From: Nocardia arthritidis NBRC 100137
GTDB lineage: Bacteria; Actinomycetota; Actinomycetes; Mycobacteriales; Mycobacteriaceae
NCBI RefSeq assembly: GCF_001612765.1
Contig: NZ_BDBB01000053.1
Coordinates: forward strand, 1 to 35,482
Length of the DNA stretch: 35,482 nt
Direction of reading: 5' to 3'
Positions within the stretch are counted from its first letter, which is position 1, and each line of letters opens with the position of its first letter. Shown one piece after another: positions 9,725-17,578 of the stretch. The position numbers and the translations under genes are program-made. Below the pieces are notes generated by a model that ran no database searches, was not told the origin of the DNA, and worked only from the letters and a program-made list of their open reading frames with translations.

Positions 9725-10750
9725 TCAGACCCAGTTCTCGATCCAGTACTTCCAGATGCGCGGCGCGTAGGCGTCCAACGGCGGCACCCGGATGTCGGTG
9801 CCCGCCAGCGCCGCGCTGGTGTGCCTGCAGTCGAACCAGCAGGTGAATTCGCTGTGCTCCAGAACATCCAGCGGCACGCCCACCCGGGGCAGCAGCCAGT
9901 TCGCGCCGGGGACGCGCAACATCATGTTCAGCGTGCGCTTGGGCATGACCTCGACCAGGTGCGGCGCGCCGGCCTCGTCGGCGAACAGGTTCAGCGCGTC
10001 CACCGCGCTCTGCCTGCGCGGATCCACCAGGTGGTAGGTGGTCTTGTCCGAGCCGGAGCGGTGGGCGATGTGGTCGAGGGCGCGGGCGACGAAGTCCACC
10101 GGAACCATGTTGGTCTCGCCCAGCTCGGGCACCAGCACCGGCAGCAGCCGGGGCAGCTGCGCGGCCATGCGCAGCAGGCGGAAGAAGTAGTACGGGCCGT
10201 CGATGCGGTCGGTCTCGCCGGTCCTGGAATGCCCGATCACGATCGAGGGCCGGTAGATGCGCCAGCGCAGCGACGACTCGCGCACGATTCGCTCGGCCTC
10301 GAACCGCGCTCGTTGCGCGGGTGTGGTGAGCACTTGGCCGTGATCGAACATGTCCTCGGTGAACAGGCCCTCGCTGGACCCGGCCACCTCCACGGTCGAG
10401 ACGTGGTGCAGCAGATCGGCCCGCAGCACCTCGGCGACGTCGACCAGGTGCCTGGTCCCGCCGCCGCGCTCGGTCAGGTCGTAGCCGGCGGCCAGATGGA
10501 AGACGTGCTCGATGGCGCCGCGATGCCGGGCCAGCCAGGTCGGGTCGATGCCCAGCCCGGGGGCGCCCAGATCGCCGCGCACCGGACGGACGCGGTCGCC
10601 GCCCGCCCATTCCTGCGCGCAGCAGGCGAACCGGTCGGCCGAGGCGTCGCCCGGCCGGACCAGTACATGGATGTCACCCTCGCGTTTCAGCAGCTCGGGG
10701 ATGAGGAACCGACCGATGAACCCAGTTGCCCCGGTAACCAGGTAAGTCAT
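9725..10750 (-). CDS. Extended SDR (NAD(P)-dependent, male-sterility/thioester-reductase-like) with altered catalytic pair
   Basis: Rossmann-fold protein of 341 residues resembling extended SDRs of the NAD_binding_4 group, which includes fatty acyl-CoA and thioester reductase domains. The nucleotide-binding motif TGATGFIG is at residues 6-13, an HLAAGYD segment lies near 85-91, and HVSTVEVAG is at 116-124. Where the family normally has YxxxK directly before FEAE, this protein reads AQRAR (145-149), so both catalytic Tyr and Lys are replaced. It may bind a nucleotide without the usual chemistry, or use another residue. It is downstream of the enoyl-CoA hydratase gene on the same strand (48-bp gap), probably one operon. 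No good Shine-Dalgarno was seen before the ATG. Confidence 0.82.
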   Translation of the reverse strand: MTYLVTGATGFIGRFLIPELLKREGDIHVLVRPGDASADRFACCAQEWAGGDRVRPVRGDLGAPGLGIDPTWLARHRGAIEHVFHLAAGYDLTERGGGTRHLVDVAEVLRADLLHHVSTVEVAGSSEGLFTEDMFDHGQVLTTPAQRARFEAERIVRESSLRWRIYRPSIVIGHSRTGETDRIDGPYYFFRLLRMAAQLPRLLPVLVPELGETNMVPVDFVARALDHIAHRSGSDKTTYHLVDPRRQSAVDALNLFADEAGAPHLVEVMPKRTLNMMLRVPGANWLLPRVGVPLDVLEHSEFTCWFDCRHTSAALAGTDIRVPPLDAYAPRIWKYWIENWV

Positions 10751-10798
10751 AGCCGATGAACATAGTCGCTTGCCGGGCGGTACGTTCCGGCGGGCCGA

Positions 10799-11605
10799 TC
10801 AGTCGGCGAAGACGGGCTTGCGCTTGGTGAGCATCGCGGTGGCGCCCTCGACGAAATCGGGGGAGCGCAGCAGTTCGGTCTGGCCTTCCTTCTCCGCGGC
10901 CAGCGCCGTGTCCAGTGCGGCCAGCGTGGCCTGGTTCAGCGCCTGCTTGGTGAGTTCCAGCGCGCGGCGCGGACCGGCCGCGATCTTCTCGACCCCGGCC
11001 TCGACCGCGGCATCGAGTTCGCCGTCGGGCACGACCGCGGTGAACAGCCCGGCGGTCGCGGCTTCCCGGGCGGGCAGCCGCTCGCCGAGCAGTGCCATCC
11101 GCGCCGCCAGCGGGCGGCCCGCCGCCGCCGCGACCAGCGCGGCCGCGCCGCCGTCGGGCATCAAGCCGATGTTGATGAAGGCCAGCAGCAGATAGGAGTC
11201 CTCGCTCGCGTAGACCAGGTCGGCGGCCAGCGCGATGCCGACGCCGACGCCCGCCGCGGCGCCCCGGATGCGCGTGATCACCGGCACCGGCGCGTCCACG
11301 ATGGCGCGCACCAGCCGGTTCGCCGCGTCCATGACCATGTCCGAGGTGATGCCCCGTCGCGCCTCGTCCGCGCTCGCCGACAGATCGGCGCCGGTGCAGA
11401 AATCGCCGCCCTCGCCGGTGAGTACTATCGCCCGCACCGCGCGGTCCTCGGCCGCCGCGCGGAAGGTGTCGCCGAGCGCGACCATGGTGTCGTAGTCGAT
11501 GGCGTTCTTCCGCTTCGGGTTGGTGATCGTGACCCGGAGCACCTTGCCGTCCTGGACCGCCGTGAACTTAGCGGCGACGGGGACCGCGGAATCGTTGTTG
11601 CTCAT
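10799..11605 (-). CDS. Enoyl-CoA hydratase/isomerase family protein (crotonase fold)
   Basis: Acyl-CoA enzyme of 268 residues. The oxyanion-hole segments are visible: GGDFCTGADLS near residues 69-79 and an Ala/Gly-rich RGAAAGVGVGIALAADLVYA-like stretch near 115-133. The active-site strand reads AFINIGLMPDGGA, matching the PaaG-like subgroup: the first hydratase glutamate is Phe while the Asp after Pro is kept. Isomerase activity is therefore as likely as hydration. The ATG is preceded by AGGAG with 5-6 nt spacing. It is transcribed divergently from the double-TetR gene across a region with two identical operator-like repeats, and is followed by the SDR gene, suggesting a small acyl-CoA catabolic unit under local TetR control. 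Substrate unknown. Confidence 0.88.
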   Translation of the reverse strand: MSNNDSAVPVAAKFTAVQDGKVLRVTITNPKRKNAIDYDTMVALGDTFRAAAEDRAVRAIVLTGEGGDFCTGADLSASADEARRGITSDMVMDAANRLVRAIVDAPVPVITRIRGAAAGVGVGIALAADLVYASEDSYLLLAFINIGLMPDGGAAALVAAAAGRPLAARMALLGERLPAREAATAGLFTAVVPDGELDAAVEAGVEKIAAGPRRALELTKQALNQATLAALDTALAAEKEGQTELLRSPDFVEGATAMLTKRKPVFAD

Positions 11606-11650
11606 GTTCGCTCCTAGGCTGCAATTCGGCGGACGCCAGGCCGTGAATAG

Positions 11651-11679
11651 TGGTTAACTTTGCGAATTGTGGTTAACTT
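11651..11679. promoter_or_regulatory. Direct repeat TGGTTAACTT x2, probable TetR operator
   Basis: TGGTTAACTT occurs at 11651-11660 and again at 11670-11679, 19 bp apart (about two helical turns). Each contains the palindrome GTTAAC. The pair lies in the divergent promoter region between the enoyl-CoA hydratase gene and the tetR gene, so it is the natural site for autoregulation. Confidence 0.55.
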
Positions 11680-11732
11680 AGGTTCCAGTGTCGGGCGCTG
11701 TCAACCAGCGCCGCCGGAGAACGGAGAGGTGC

Positions 11733-12971
11733 ATGGTCGCGGATCGCAGCGAGGTCGACCTCGCTCCCGCGCGGCCCGAACCGGGCAGCAGGACGGGCGC
11801 CGAGGGCGCGCCGTCGGTGCGCCGGCGTCCGAAGGACCGCAAGGTCCAGATCATCCGGGCGGCCGCGCGCGCGTTCAGCGAACGCGGGTACTACCCCGTG
11901 GGCGTGGACGAGATCGCCGCCGAAGTCGGCATTTCCGGTCCGGCCCTCTACCGGCATTTCACGAACAAGTACGCGCTGTTGGTCGCGGCCGCCGAGGAAG
12001 GCGCGCGGCACCTGCTGACCGTCGCCGAGTCGGCCGACGACATCCGGCTGGACCCGGTGCGGCGCGCGGACGCGCTGATCCGCGCGATCAGCGAGCACAC
12101 CGTCGAGATCCGCCGCGAGGCCGGTCTCTACCGCTGGGAACGGCGCTATCTCGAGCGCGATGACCGGATCCGGATCAGGAAGATCTACGACGACCTGAAC
12201 AACACCCTCGCGACGCCCATCGCGCTGCTGCGACCCGAGGCCCCGCCCGCGGACGTGGCGATGCTGGCCGCGGGCGTGCTCAGCGCGATCGCCAGCATCG
12301 CCGCGCACCGCACCGCGCTGTCGAGCGCTCGGCTGCTTCCGCTGCTGCACCAGATGTCCTGGGCCATCCTGCGCACGGAACTGCCTCCCGCCCCGGCCGA
12401 ACCGGATCCGGGCCCGCCCGTGCGCGGCATCCCCGTCACCTCCAAGCGCGAACAGTTGCTCACCGAGGCCATCCGGATCTTCGGGCGGCAGGGTTACCAC
12501 GAGGCGAGCATCGAGGAGATCGGCGCCGCCGTCGGCATCAACGCCTCCAGCGTGTACCGGTACTTCTCGAGCAAGGCCGACCTGCTCGCCGCGGCGTTCC
12601 ATCGCACCGGCGACCGGCTGGCCATCGCGATCACCGAGGCGCTGGCCGAGGCGACGAGCAGGCCCGACGCGGCGCGGCGCGTGGCCGACCGCTACGCCAA
12701 GTTGAGTTTCGCCATGCCCGAGATCATGGCGGTCTACTACGCCGAGTTCGGCAACCTGCCGCAGTCCGAGCAGCACAAGCTGCGCGCCATTCAGCGGCAG
12801 AACGTGCTGGAGTGGGCCAACCTGCTGGACGGGGACCAGGTAGAGGCGCGCTTCCGTGTGCACGCAGCCATCAGTCAGGTGATCGATGTGGGCAGGCTGA
12901 TCCGATTCGATCCCCGCCCCGCGCAATTGGCCCGGGTCACCGCGCTCATGGACGCGGTGCTGCTCGACTAG
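11733..12971 (+). CDS. Tandem double-TetR transcriptional regulator
   Basis: A 412-residue protein that looks like two TetR/AcrR regulators joined head to tail. The first DNA-binding domain is at about residues 35-85 (YRHFTNK) and the second at about 239-290 (YRYFSSK); each is followed by a helical region that would be the ligand and dimerization part. Usual TetR proteins are near 200 residues. The ATG at 11733 has GGAGAGG just upstream. An upstream in-frame GTG at 11688 would add 15 residues, sits 8 nt after a possible -10 and could be a leaderless start, so the exact start is uncertain. It likely represses itself and the divergent acyl-CoA genes. The ligand, perhaps an acyl-CoA, is inference. 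Confidence 0.9.
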   Translation: MVADRSEVDLAPARPEPGSRTGAEGAPSVRRRPKDRKVQIIRAAARAFSERGYYPVGVDEIAAEVGISGPALYRHFTNKYALLVAAAEEGARHLLTVAESADDIRLDPVRRADALIRAISEHTVEIRREAGLYRWERRYLERDDRIRIRKIYDDLNNTLATPIALLRPEAPPADVAMLAAGVLSAIASIAAHRTALSSARLLPLLHQMSWAILRTELPPAPAEPDPGPPVRGIPVTSKREQLLTEAIRIFGRQGYHEASIEEIGAAVGINASSVYRYFSSKADLLAAAFHRTGDRLAIAITEALAEATSRPDAARRVADRYAKLSFAMPEIMAVYYAEFGNLPQSEQHKLRAIQRQNVLEWANLLDGDQVEARFRVHAAISQVIDVGRLIRFDPRPAQLARVTALMDAVLLD

Positions 12972-12991
12972 CCGTCCGCGTCAGGGACGGC
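12971..12991. terminator. Possible bidirectional terminator between tetR and ALDH genes
   Basis: Inverted repeat GCCGTCC (12971-12977) and GGACGGC (12985-12991), 7-nt loop. It contains the last base of the tetR stop and the ALDH stop codon. There is no T-tract, so support is modest. Confidence 0.35.
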
Positions 12992-14507
12992 GGCCGTGCC
13001 GGATCCGGAAGATCGCCCTGGCCACGCGGAGATGGCGCGGATGCCGATCGAACGTGGACAGGTTCACCGGCGCCTGGTACCGCTTGCGGGTGATGGCCAG
13101 GGTCCGGCTGAACTCCCGCAATCCCTGGTCGCCGTGGCTGTGGCCCTGGCCGTATTCGCCCACTCCGCCGAAGGGCAGTGCGGGAATGCCCGCGTAAGCG
13201 GTCGAGGAGTTGATGGTCACCACCCCGGCGCGCAGTTGCTCGGCGAACGCCTCGATCTCGTGCACGTCCCTGGTGAACACCGACACCGCGACATCGGTGC
13301 CGACCGCGTTGATCCGCTCGGCGGCTTCGTCCATGCTCGCCACCTTGTTCACGATGAGCACCGGGCCGATGCCCTCGCCCGTGATCGCGATGCTCTCCTC
13401 CGGCACCTCGGCCAGCACGATCGGCTCGATGTAGGGGTCGCGGATCGAGTCCAGCCCGCCGACCACCGCGCGGCCGCCGCGGGCCACCGCGTCGCGCACC
13501 TGCCTGCGCACCACGTCGACCTGCGACTCCATGATCATCGGGCCGTAGGACGCCTTCCGGTCTGCGCCCGGCCGCAGCTTGCGGGCCTGCTCCGCGACCA
13601 GGTCGAGGAAGCGGTCGTAGACCGACTGGGCGACGTAGGCCCGCTGGATGCCGGTGGCGTTCTGCCCGGCGTTGGCCATCGCGCCGAACACGGCGGCCTC
13701 GGCGGCGTCGTCCAGCTTGGCGTCGACGTGCACGACCATGCTGCCCTTGCCGCTGCGCTCCACCACGACCGGCGTCATGGTCTGCGCGCACACCGAGATC
13801 GCCTCGCGCGCGTCCGCCTCCGAACCGGCGTAGGCGATCTTGTCGACCTTCGCCCGGCACAGCGCCGTACCGGTGGCCTTGTCGCCCGTGACCACTTGCA
13901 GCACCGGTTGGTTCGGCGCGAGCCGGGACCAGCTGTCGGCCAGCCACACGCCGACGCCGGTGGTCAGTTCGTGCGGCTTGAACACCACGGCGTTGCCCGC
14001 CGCCATCGCGTAGGCGATCGAGCCCATCGGGGTGAACACGGGGTTGTTCCACGGGCCGAGCACACCGACCACGCCCAGCGGCAGATAGCCGACCGAGGCC
14101 CGCTGGTTGCGGGTGAGCCAGCTGGAACCGACGCGCCGCCGGTCCAGCGCGCGTCCCGCGTTGCGCGCGGCCCAGTCCAGGTTCTCCACCGCGAGCATCA
14201 CCTCGATCGCGGCGTCCGCTTCCGGCTTCCCGGTTTCCTCGCACAGTAGGGCGACCAATTCACCGGAGCGCCGGGCGATTTCGCGTTTCCAGTCCAGCAA
14301 CCACCGCTTCCGGCTGCTGAAACCCAGCTCGATCCACCACTTCTCGGCCGCGCGCGCCGCGCGCACCGCGCGATTCAGCTCGGCCGCACCCATCACGGCG
14401 TAGTTGCCCACGACCTCGCCGGTGCGCGGATCATAGGACGTCAGCACGTTCGTTCGGCCCGTTCCTCCCGGACGCGCCGCCAGTTGTGGCTGCGCGGACT
14501 CGGCCAT
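12981..14507 (-). CDS. Aldehyde dehydrogenase family protein with catalytic Cys replaced by Ala
   Basis: An NAD(P)-dependent aldehyde dehydrogenase fold of 508 residues, close to family length. Visible are the nucleotide-binding and structural motifs GPWNNPVFTPMGSIAYA, VVFKPHE and ERSGKG, with general base Glu250. The nucleophile motif, normally GQxC, reads NAGQNATGIQR: Ala284 (codon GCC, 13656-13658) stands where Cys is required, exactly 34 residues after the Glu as in active enzymes. The protein should therefore not run the usual thiohemiacetal chemistry. The ATG at 14507 is chosen because GAGAGG lies 6 nt upstream; a GTG 13 codons earlier (14546) is possible. It is convergent with tetR and divergent from the ABC exporter. 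A sequencing error would have to change two bases of the codon, which makes a real substitution more likely. Confidence 0.9.
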   Translation of the reverse strand: MAESAQPQLAARPGGTGRTNVLTSYDPRTGEVVGNYAVMGAAELNRAVRAARAAEKWWIELGFSSRKRWLLDWKREIARRSGELVALLCEETGKPEADAAIEVMLAVENLDWAARNAGRALDRRRVGSSWLTRNQRASVGYLPLGVVGVLGPWNNPVFTPMGSIAYAMAAGNAVVFKPHELTTGVGVWLADSWSRLAPNQPVLQVVTGDKATGTALCRAKVDKIAYAGSEADAREAISVCAQTMTPVVVERSGKGSMVVHVDAKLDDAAEAAVFGAMANAGQNATGIQRAYVAQSVYDRFLDLVAEQARKLRPGADRKASYGPMIMESQVDVVRRQVRDAVARGGRAVVGGLDSIRDPYIEPIVLAEVPEESIAITGEGIGPVLIVNKVASMDEAAERINAVGTDVAVSVFTRDVHEIEAFAEQLRAGVVTINSSTAYAGIPALPFGGVGEYGQGHSHGDQGLREFSRTLAITRKRYQAPVNLSTFDRHPRHLRVARAIFRIRHGRRP

Positions 14508-14871
14508 GATCACCTCTCGCAGTGTCGAAACCGGCGTGCGGACCACTGAACGGGCCCGCAGCCGCGGACGAGTGAGTGTTTTCCCCCGCGAAGCAGACTA
14601 TGGTCTGGCGCGGCGGGTCGACAAGGCTCGGCCGTCGGCTCGCCGCCGCACCGGATCGCGCTCACCAGCGTGGATCCCTTGCGCGGCCGACGGGCAGCGA
14701 GAAATGTGAGTAAGGACACAATGGGCGCACGCTGCTGCGGGTACCGCGCGCGACGCGGAAGCCCGCGCGATCGGGCCGGTAACATCACGCCGAGCGCGAC
14801 GGATCACCAATCCGAGCGTGCGCCTGCGCTCGGGCGACCTGGTCGCCGCACCGGCCGATAGTGGAGAGTTG
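14508..14871. other. Divergent intergenic region, ALDH / ABC exporter
   Basis: No convincing gene. It must contain the promoters of both flanking genes. A short inverted repeat CAGAC-tatg-GTCTG spans 14597-14610, and a weak -10-like TAACAT lies at 14780-14785 on the plus strand without a clear -35. Short open frames here have no supporting signals. Confidence 0.4.
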
Positions 14872-15855
14872 ATGCCGAGTTCCAACCAAGCAGATTCGCA
14901 TGCGGGTGACGCAGCGGTCCGGGTAACGGACGTCCGCAAGTCGTTCGGCGATGTGCATGCACTGCAAGGCGTCAGCTTCGTCGCCGAACGCGCCTCCGTC
15001 CTCGGCATCCTGGGGCCCAACGGCGCGGGCAAGACGACCATGGTGAAGGTGCTCTCCACGCTGCTGCGCCCCGACTCGGGCACCGCCGTCGTCGCCGGGT
15101 ACGACGTGCTGAAGGACCCGGCGGGCGTGCGCCGCTCGATCATGATGACCGGTCAGTACGCGGCGCTGGACGAGAACCTCTCCGGGCGGGAGAACCTCGA
15201 GCTGTTCGGCAGACTGATGGGCTTGGGCAAGGCCGCGGCCCGCAAGCGTGCCGACACGTTGCTGGAGGAATTCGACCTGGTGAGCGCGGGCCGCCGCGCC
15301 GTGCGCCACTACTCGGGCGGCATGCGCCGCCGCGTCGACATCGCGTGCGGGCTGGTGGTGCGCCCCGAGGTGGTGTTCCTGGACGAGCCGACCACCGGCC
15401 TCGACCCGCGCAGCAGGCAGGGCGTCTGGGACCTGGTGACCGCGCTGAAGACGCAGGGCATCACGGTGCTGCTGACCACGCAGTACCTGGAGGAGGCCGA
15501 CGTCCTCAGCGACAACATCATCGTGATCGACAAGGGCACGGTCATCGCCGAGGGCACCGCCGACGAACTCAAGGAGAAGACCGGCGGCAGCTACTGCGAG
15601 GTCGTTCCGCTGGATCCGAAGAAGCTGCGCACCGCCGCGTACGCGCTGGGCGATCTGGTGCCCGCCGCGGTGCTGGCCGACCTGAACGGCGGCGACCGTC
15701 TGTCCATCCCGGCGCCGGAGGGCGCCGCCACGCTGACCGAGGCGCTGCGCAGGCTCGACAGCGCCGGCGTCGACCTGGCCGACATCGCGCTGCGCCGCCC
15801 CTCGCTCGACGACGTGTTCCTGTCCATCACCGGCCATTCGGGCGGCCACGCGTGA
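14872..15855 (+). CDS. ABC exporter ATP-binding protein, DrrA family
   Basis: ATPase of a drug, lipid or natural-product exporter, 327 residues. Walker A is GPNGAGKTT (48-56), the signature YSGGM (147-151), and Walker B VVFLDE with Asp171 and Glu172. The switch segment reads TTQYLEEAD, with Gln in place of the usual His; this is normal for DrrA-type proteins. A C-terminal region of about 90 residues after the ATPase core is also typical. The ATG at 14872 follows GGAGAG by 3 nt; a longer frame from 14818 lacks support. The stop overlaps the start of the first permease (GTGA), so the three genes are translationally coupled. The substrate is unknown; mycobacterial DrrABC handles an envelope lipid, while the streptomycete namesake exports an antibiotic. 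Confidence 0.9.
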   Translation: MPSSNQADSHAGDAAVRVTDVRKSFGDVHALQGVSFVAERASVLGILGPNGAGKTTMVKVLSTLLRPDSGTAVVAGYDVLKDPAGVRRSIMMTGQYAALDENLSGRENLELFGRLMGLGKAAARKRADTLLEEFDLVSAGRRAVRHYSGGMRRRVDIACGLVVRPEVVFLDEPTTGLDPRSRQGVWDLVTALKTQGITVLLTTQYLEEADVLSDNIIVIDKGTVIAEGTADELKEKTGGSYCEVVPLDPKKLRTAAYALGDLVPAAVLADLNGGDRLSIPAPEGAATLTEALRRLDSAGVDLADIALRRPSLDDVFLSITGHSGGHA

Positions 15856-16676
15856 CCGCTGCGACAGCCCCGGAGCACATCCAGGCCGATGCGACGTTGT
15901 TCGCCGAGCTCCCCGCGGCGCGGCTGTCGTCGTTCGCCCAGTGGCGCGCGCTGACCGGCCGCATCGTCCGCACCATGGCGACCAAGGGCGAGCTGATCGT
16001 CGCGATGGTCACGCCGCTGATCTTCACCCTCGGTTTCTACCTGCCGCTGCGCTATGTGATGAAGATCCAGGGCGTCGACTACGCCCAGTACGTCATGCCG
16101 ATCATCGTGTTGCAGACCATGGCCTTCACCATGATGTCCAACGCGCAATTGGCCGCGTTCGAGGCGATGACCGGCTTGAGCACCCGCCTGCAGACCATGC
16201 CGATCGGGATCCTGGTGCCCTTCACCTCGCGCATCTGCGCCGGTCTGGTCCGGTCGGTCACCTCGCTCACCGCGGCGGTGCTGTTCGGGTACCTGATCGG
16301 CTTCCGCTTCGTCGCCGGCGTCGGCCAGGCCGTGCTGTTCTGCGGGTTCTCCCTCGCGGTCGGCACGGTGCTCGCGATCGGCGCCGACGGGCTCGGCAGT
16401 CTGACCAAGAGTCCGGAGTCGCTGAGCCAGGCGCTGACCCTGCCGACGCTGATCTTCGGCATGCTCTCCTGCGGGTTCGTGCCGGAACGCAATTTCCCGG
16501 AGTGGATTCGCCCGTTCGTGCGCAATCAGCCGATCTCCCAGTTCTCCTTCGCCTTGCGCGACATGGCGGTCGACGGGGTGACCTGGCAGGTGCTGTGGGT
16601 TCCGCTGGTGTGGGTGATCGGGCTGGCGGCGGCGTTCGTTCCGCTGGCGATCTGGGCGAGTGTGAGGCGGTCATGA
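15852..16676 (+). CDS. ABC-2 type permease, DrrB/DrrC-like (first of two)
   Basis: Membrane subunit of the exporter, 274 residues with about six hydrophobic helices after a polar N-terminus of roughly 45 residues. The GTG start at 15852 overlaps the ATPase stop by 4 nt (GTGA), and the stop overlaps the second permease start by 4 nt (ATGA). A short Pro/Glu-rich loop after MLSCGFVPERNFPEWIRP and the NQPISQF segment near the C-terminus fit the ABC2 membrane family and match the corresponding NQPMSCA of the next protein, showing that the two permeases are homologous half-transporters. The longer upstream open frame lies inside the ATPase gene and is not coding. Confidence 0.88.
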   Translation: MTAATAPEHIQADATLFAELPAARLSSFAQWRALTGRIVRTMATKGELIVAMVTPLIFTLGFYLPLRYVMKIQGVDYAQYVMPIIVLQTMAFTMMSNAQLAAFEAMTGLSTRLQTMPIGILVPFTSRICAGLVRSVTSLTAAVLFGYLIGFRFVAGVGQAVLFCGFSLAVGTVLAIGADGLGSLTKSPESLSQALTLPTLIFGMLSCGFVPERNFPEWIRPFVRNQPISQFSFALRDMAVDGVTWQVLWVPLVWVIGLAAAFVPLAIWASVRRS

Positions 16677-17551
16677 GTTCGGTGGAATCGACCGTGGAGC
16701 GCACCGCCGACCGGGCCGAGGAGCCCGAGGCCCGCGCGACCGAACCCCTTCCCGTCGTCCGGGCGCGGCCGGAAGGGTCGCTGGTTACCTGGGTGGCGCA
16801 GAGCCTGATCCAGTGCAAGCGACTGCTGCTGGTCTGGGCGCGTGATCCGGCGACGACGATCCAGACGCTGGTGTATCCCGCGCTGACCTTGGTGATGTTC
16901 TACATCGTGCTGAACAAGCCCGTCTCCGGAGCCACCGGCATGCCCGCCGTGTACGGCACGGTCCCGCTGTTGACGTTGGTCGCGGCGATGTCCGGTGCCG
17001 TGGTCAGCGCGCTCGGCTTCAAGACCGAGAAGATGACCGGGCTGCTCGGCCGGTTCTGGACGATGCCGGTGCACCGTGCGGCCGGATTCACCGGACGCCT
17101 GCTCGCCGAGGCCATCCGCGTCCTGGTGACCACGGTGTTCGTCGTGGTGGTCGGTCTGCTGCTCGGTTTCCGGTTCGGGCAGGGGCCGGTCGCGGCGCTG
17201 GCGCTGATCGGCATCCCGGTGCTGTTCGGAGTCGCGTTCGCCGTCCTGGTCACCGCGCTGGCCACCGTGTCCGAGGGCGTGATGCTGGTGAACATCATCG
17301 GCATGATCAGCACGCTGCTGATGTTCTTCAACTCGGGTTTCGTCCCGGTCTTCGCCTACCCGGTCTGGTTGCAGGACGTGGTGGCGAATCAGCCGATGAG
17401 TTGCGCGATCGACGCGATGCGCGGGTTGTCCTACGGCGGGGCGGTGGCAGAGCCGCTGACCAAGACGCTCGCCTGGACGATCGGGATGATCGTGGTCTTC
17501 GCCTACCCCGCGGTCCGGGGATACCGGCGGGCCGCGGAGACGGGGCCCTAG
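16673..17551 (+). CDS. ABC-2 type permease, DrrB/DrrC-like (second of two)
   Basis: Second membrane subunit, 292 residues. A charged, Glu/Arg-rich cytoplasmic leader of about 50 residues is followed by about six membrane helices. The FFNSGFVPVFAYPVWLQ segment and NQPMSCAIDAMRGL correspond to the same regions in the preceding permease. The ATG at 16673 overlaps the previous stop (ATGA), so a 1:1 ratio with the first permease is likely. It is convergent with the lycopene cyclase gene, with a GC-rich hairpin between them. Confidence 0.88.
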   Translation: MSSVESTVERTADRAEEPEARATEPLPVVRARPEGSLVTWVAQSLIQCKRLLLVWARDPATTIQTLVYPALTLVMFYIVLNKPVSGATGMPAVYGTVPLLTLVAAMSGAVVSALGFKTEKMTGLLGRFWTMPVHRAAGFTGRLLAEAIRVLVTTVFVVVVGLLLGFRFGQGPVAALALIGIPVLFGVAFAVLVTALATVSEGVMLVNIIGMISTLLMFFNSGFVPVFAYPVWLQDVVANQPMSCAIDAMRGLSYGGAVAEPLTKTLAWTIGMIVVFAYPAVRGYRRAAETGP

Positions 17552-17558
17552 CCGCCTG

Positions 17559-17577
17559 CGGGCCGCGTGCCGGCCCG
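17559..17577. terminator. Possible bidirectional terminator
   Basis: Perfect 7-bp inverted repeat CGGGCCG (17559-17565) and CGGCCCG (17571-17577) with a 5-nt loop, sitting between the stops of the convergent permease and lycopene cyclase genes. No T-tract. Confidence 0.45.
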
Positions 17578-17578
17578 G

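Noticed and set aside
15345..15851. Upstream extension of the first DrrB/C-like permease
   Set aside because: It overlaps the ATPase gene in another frame; the GTGA overlap at 15852 gives the natural start.
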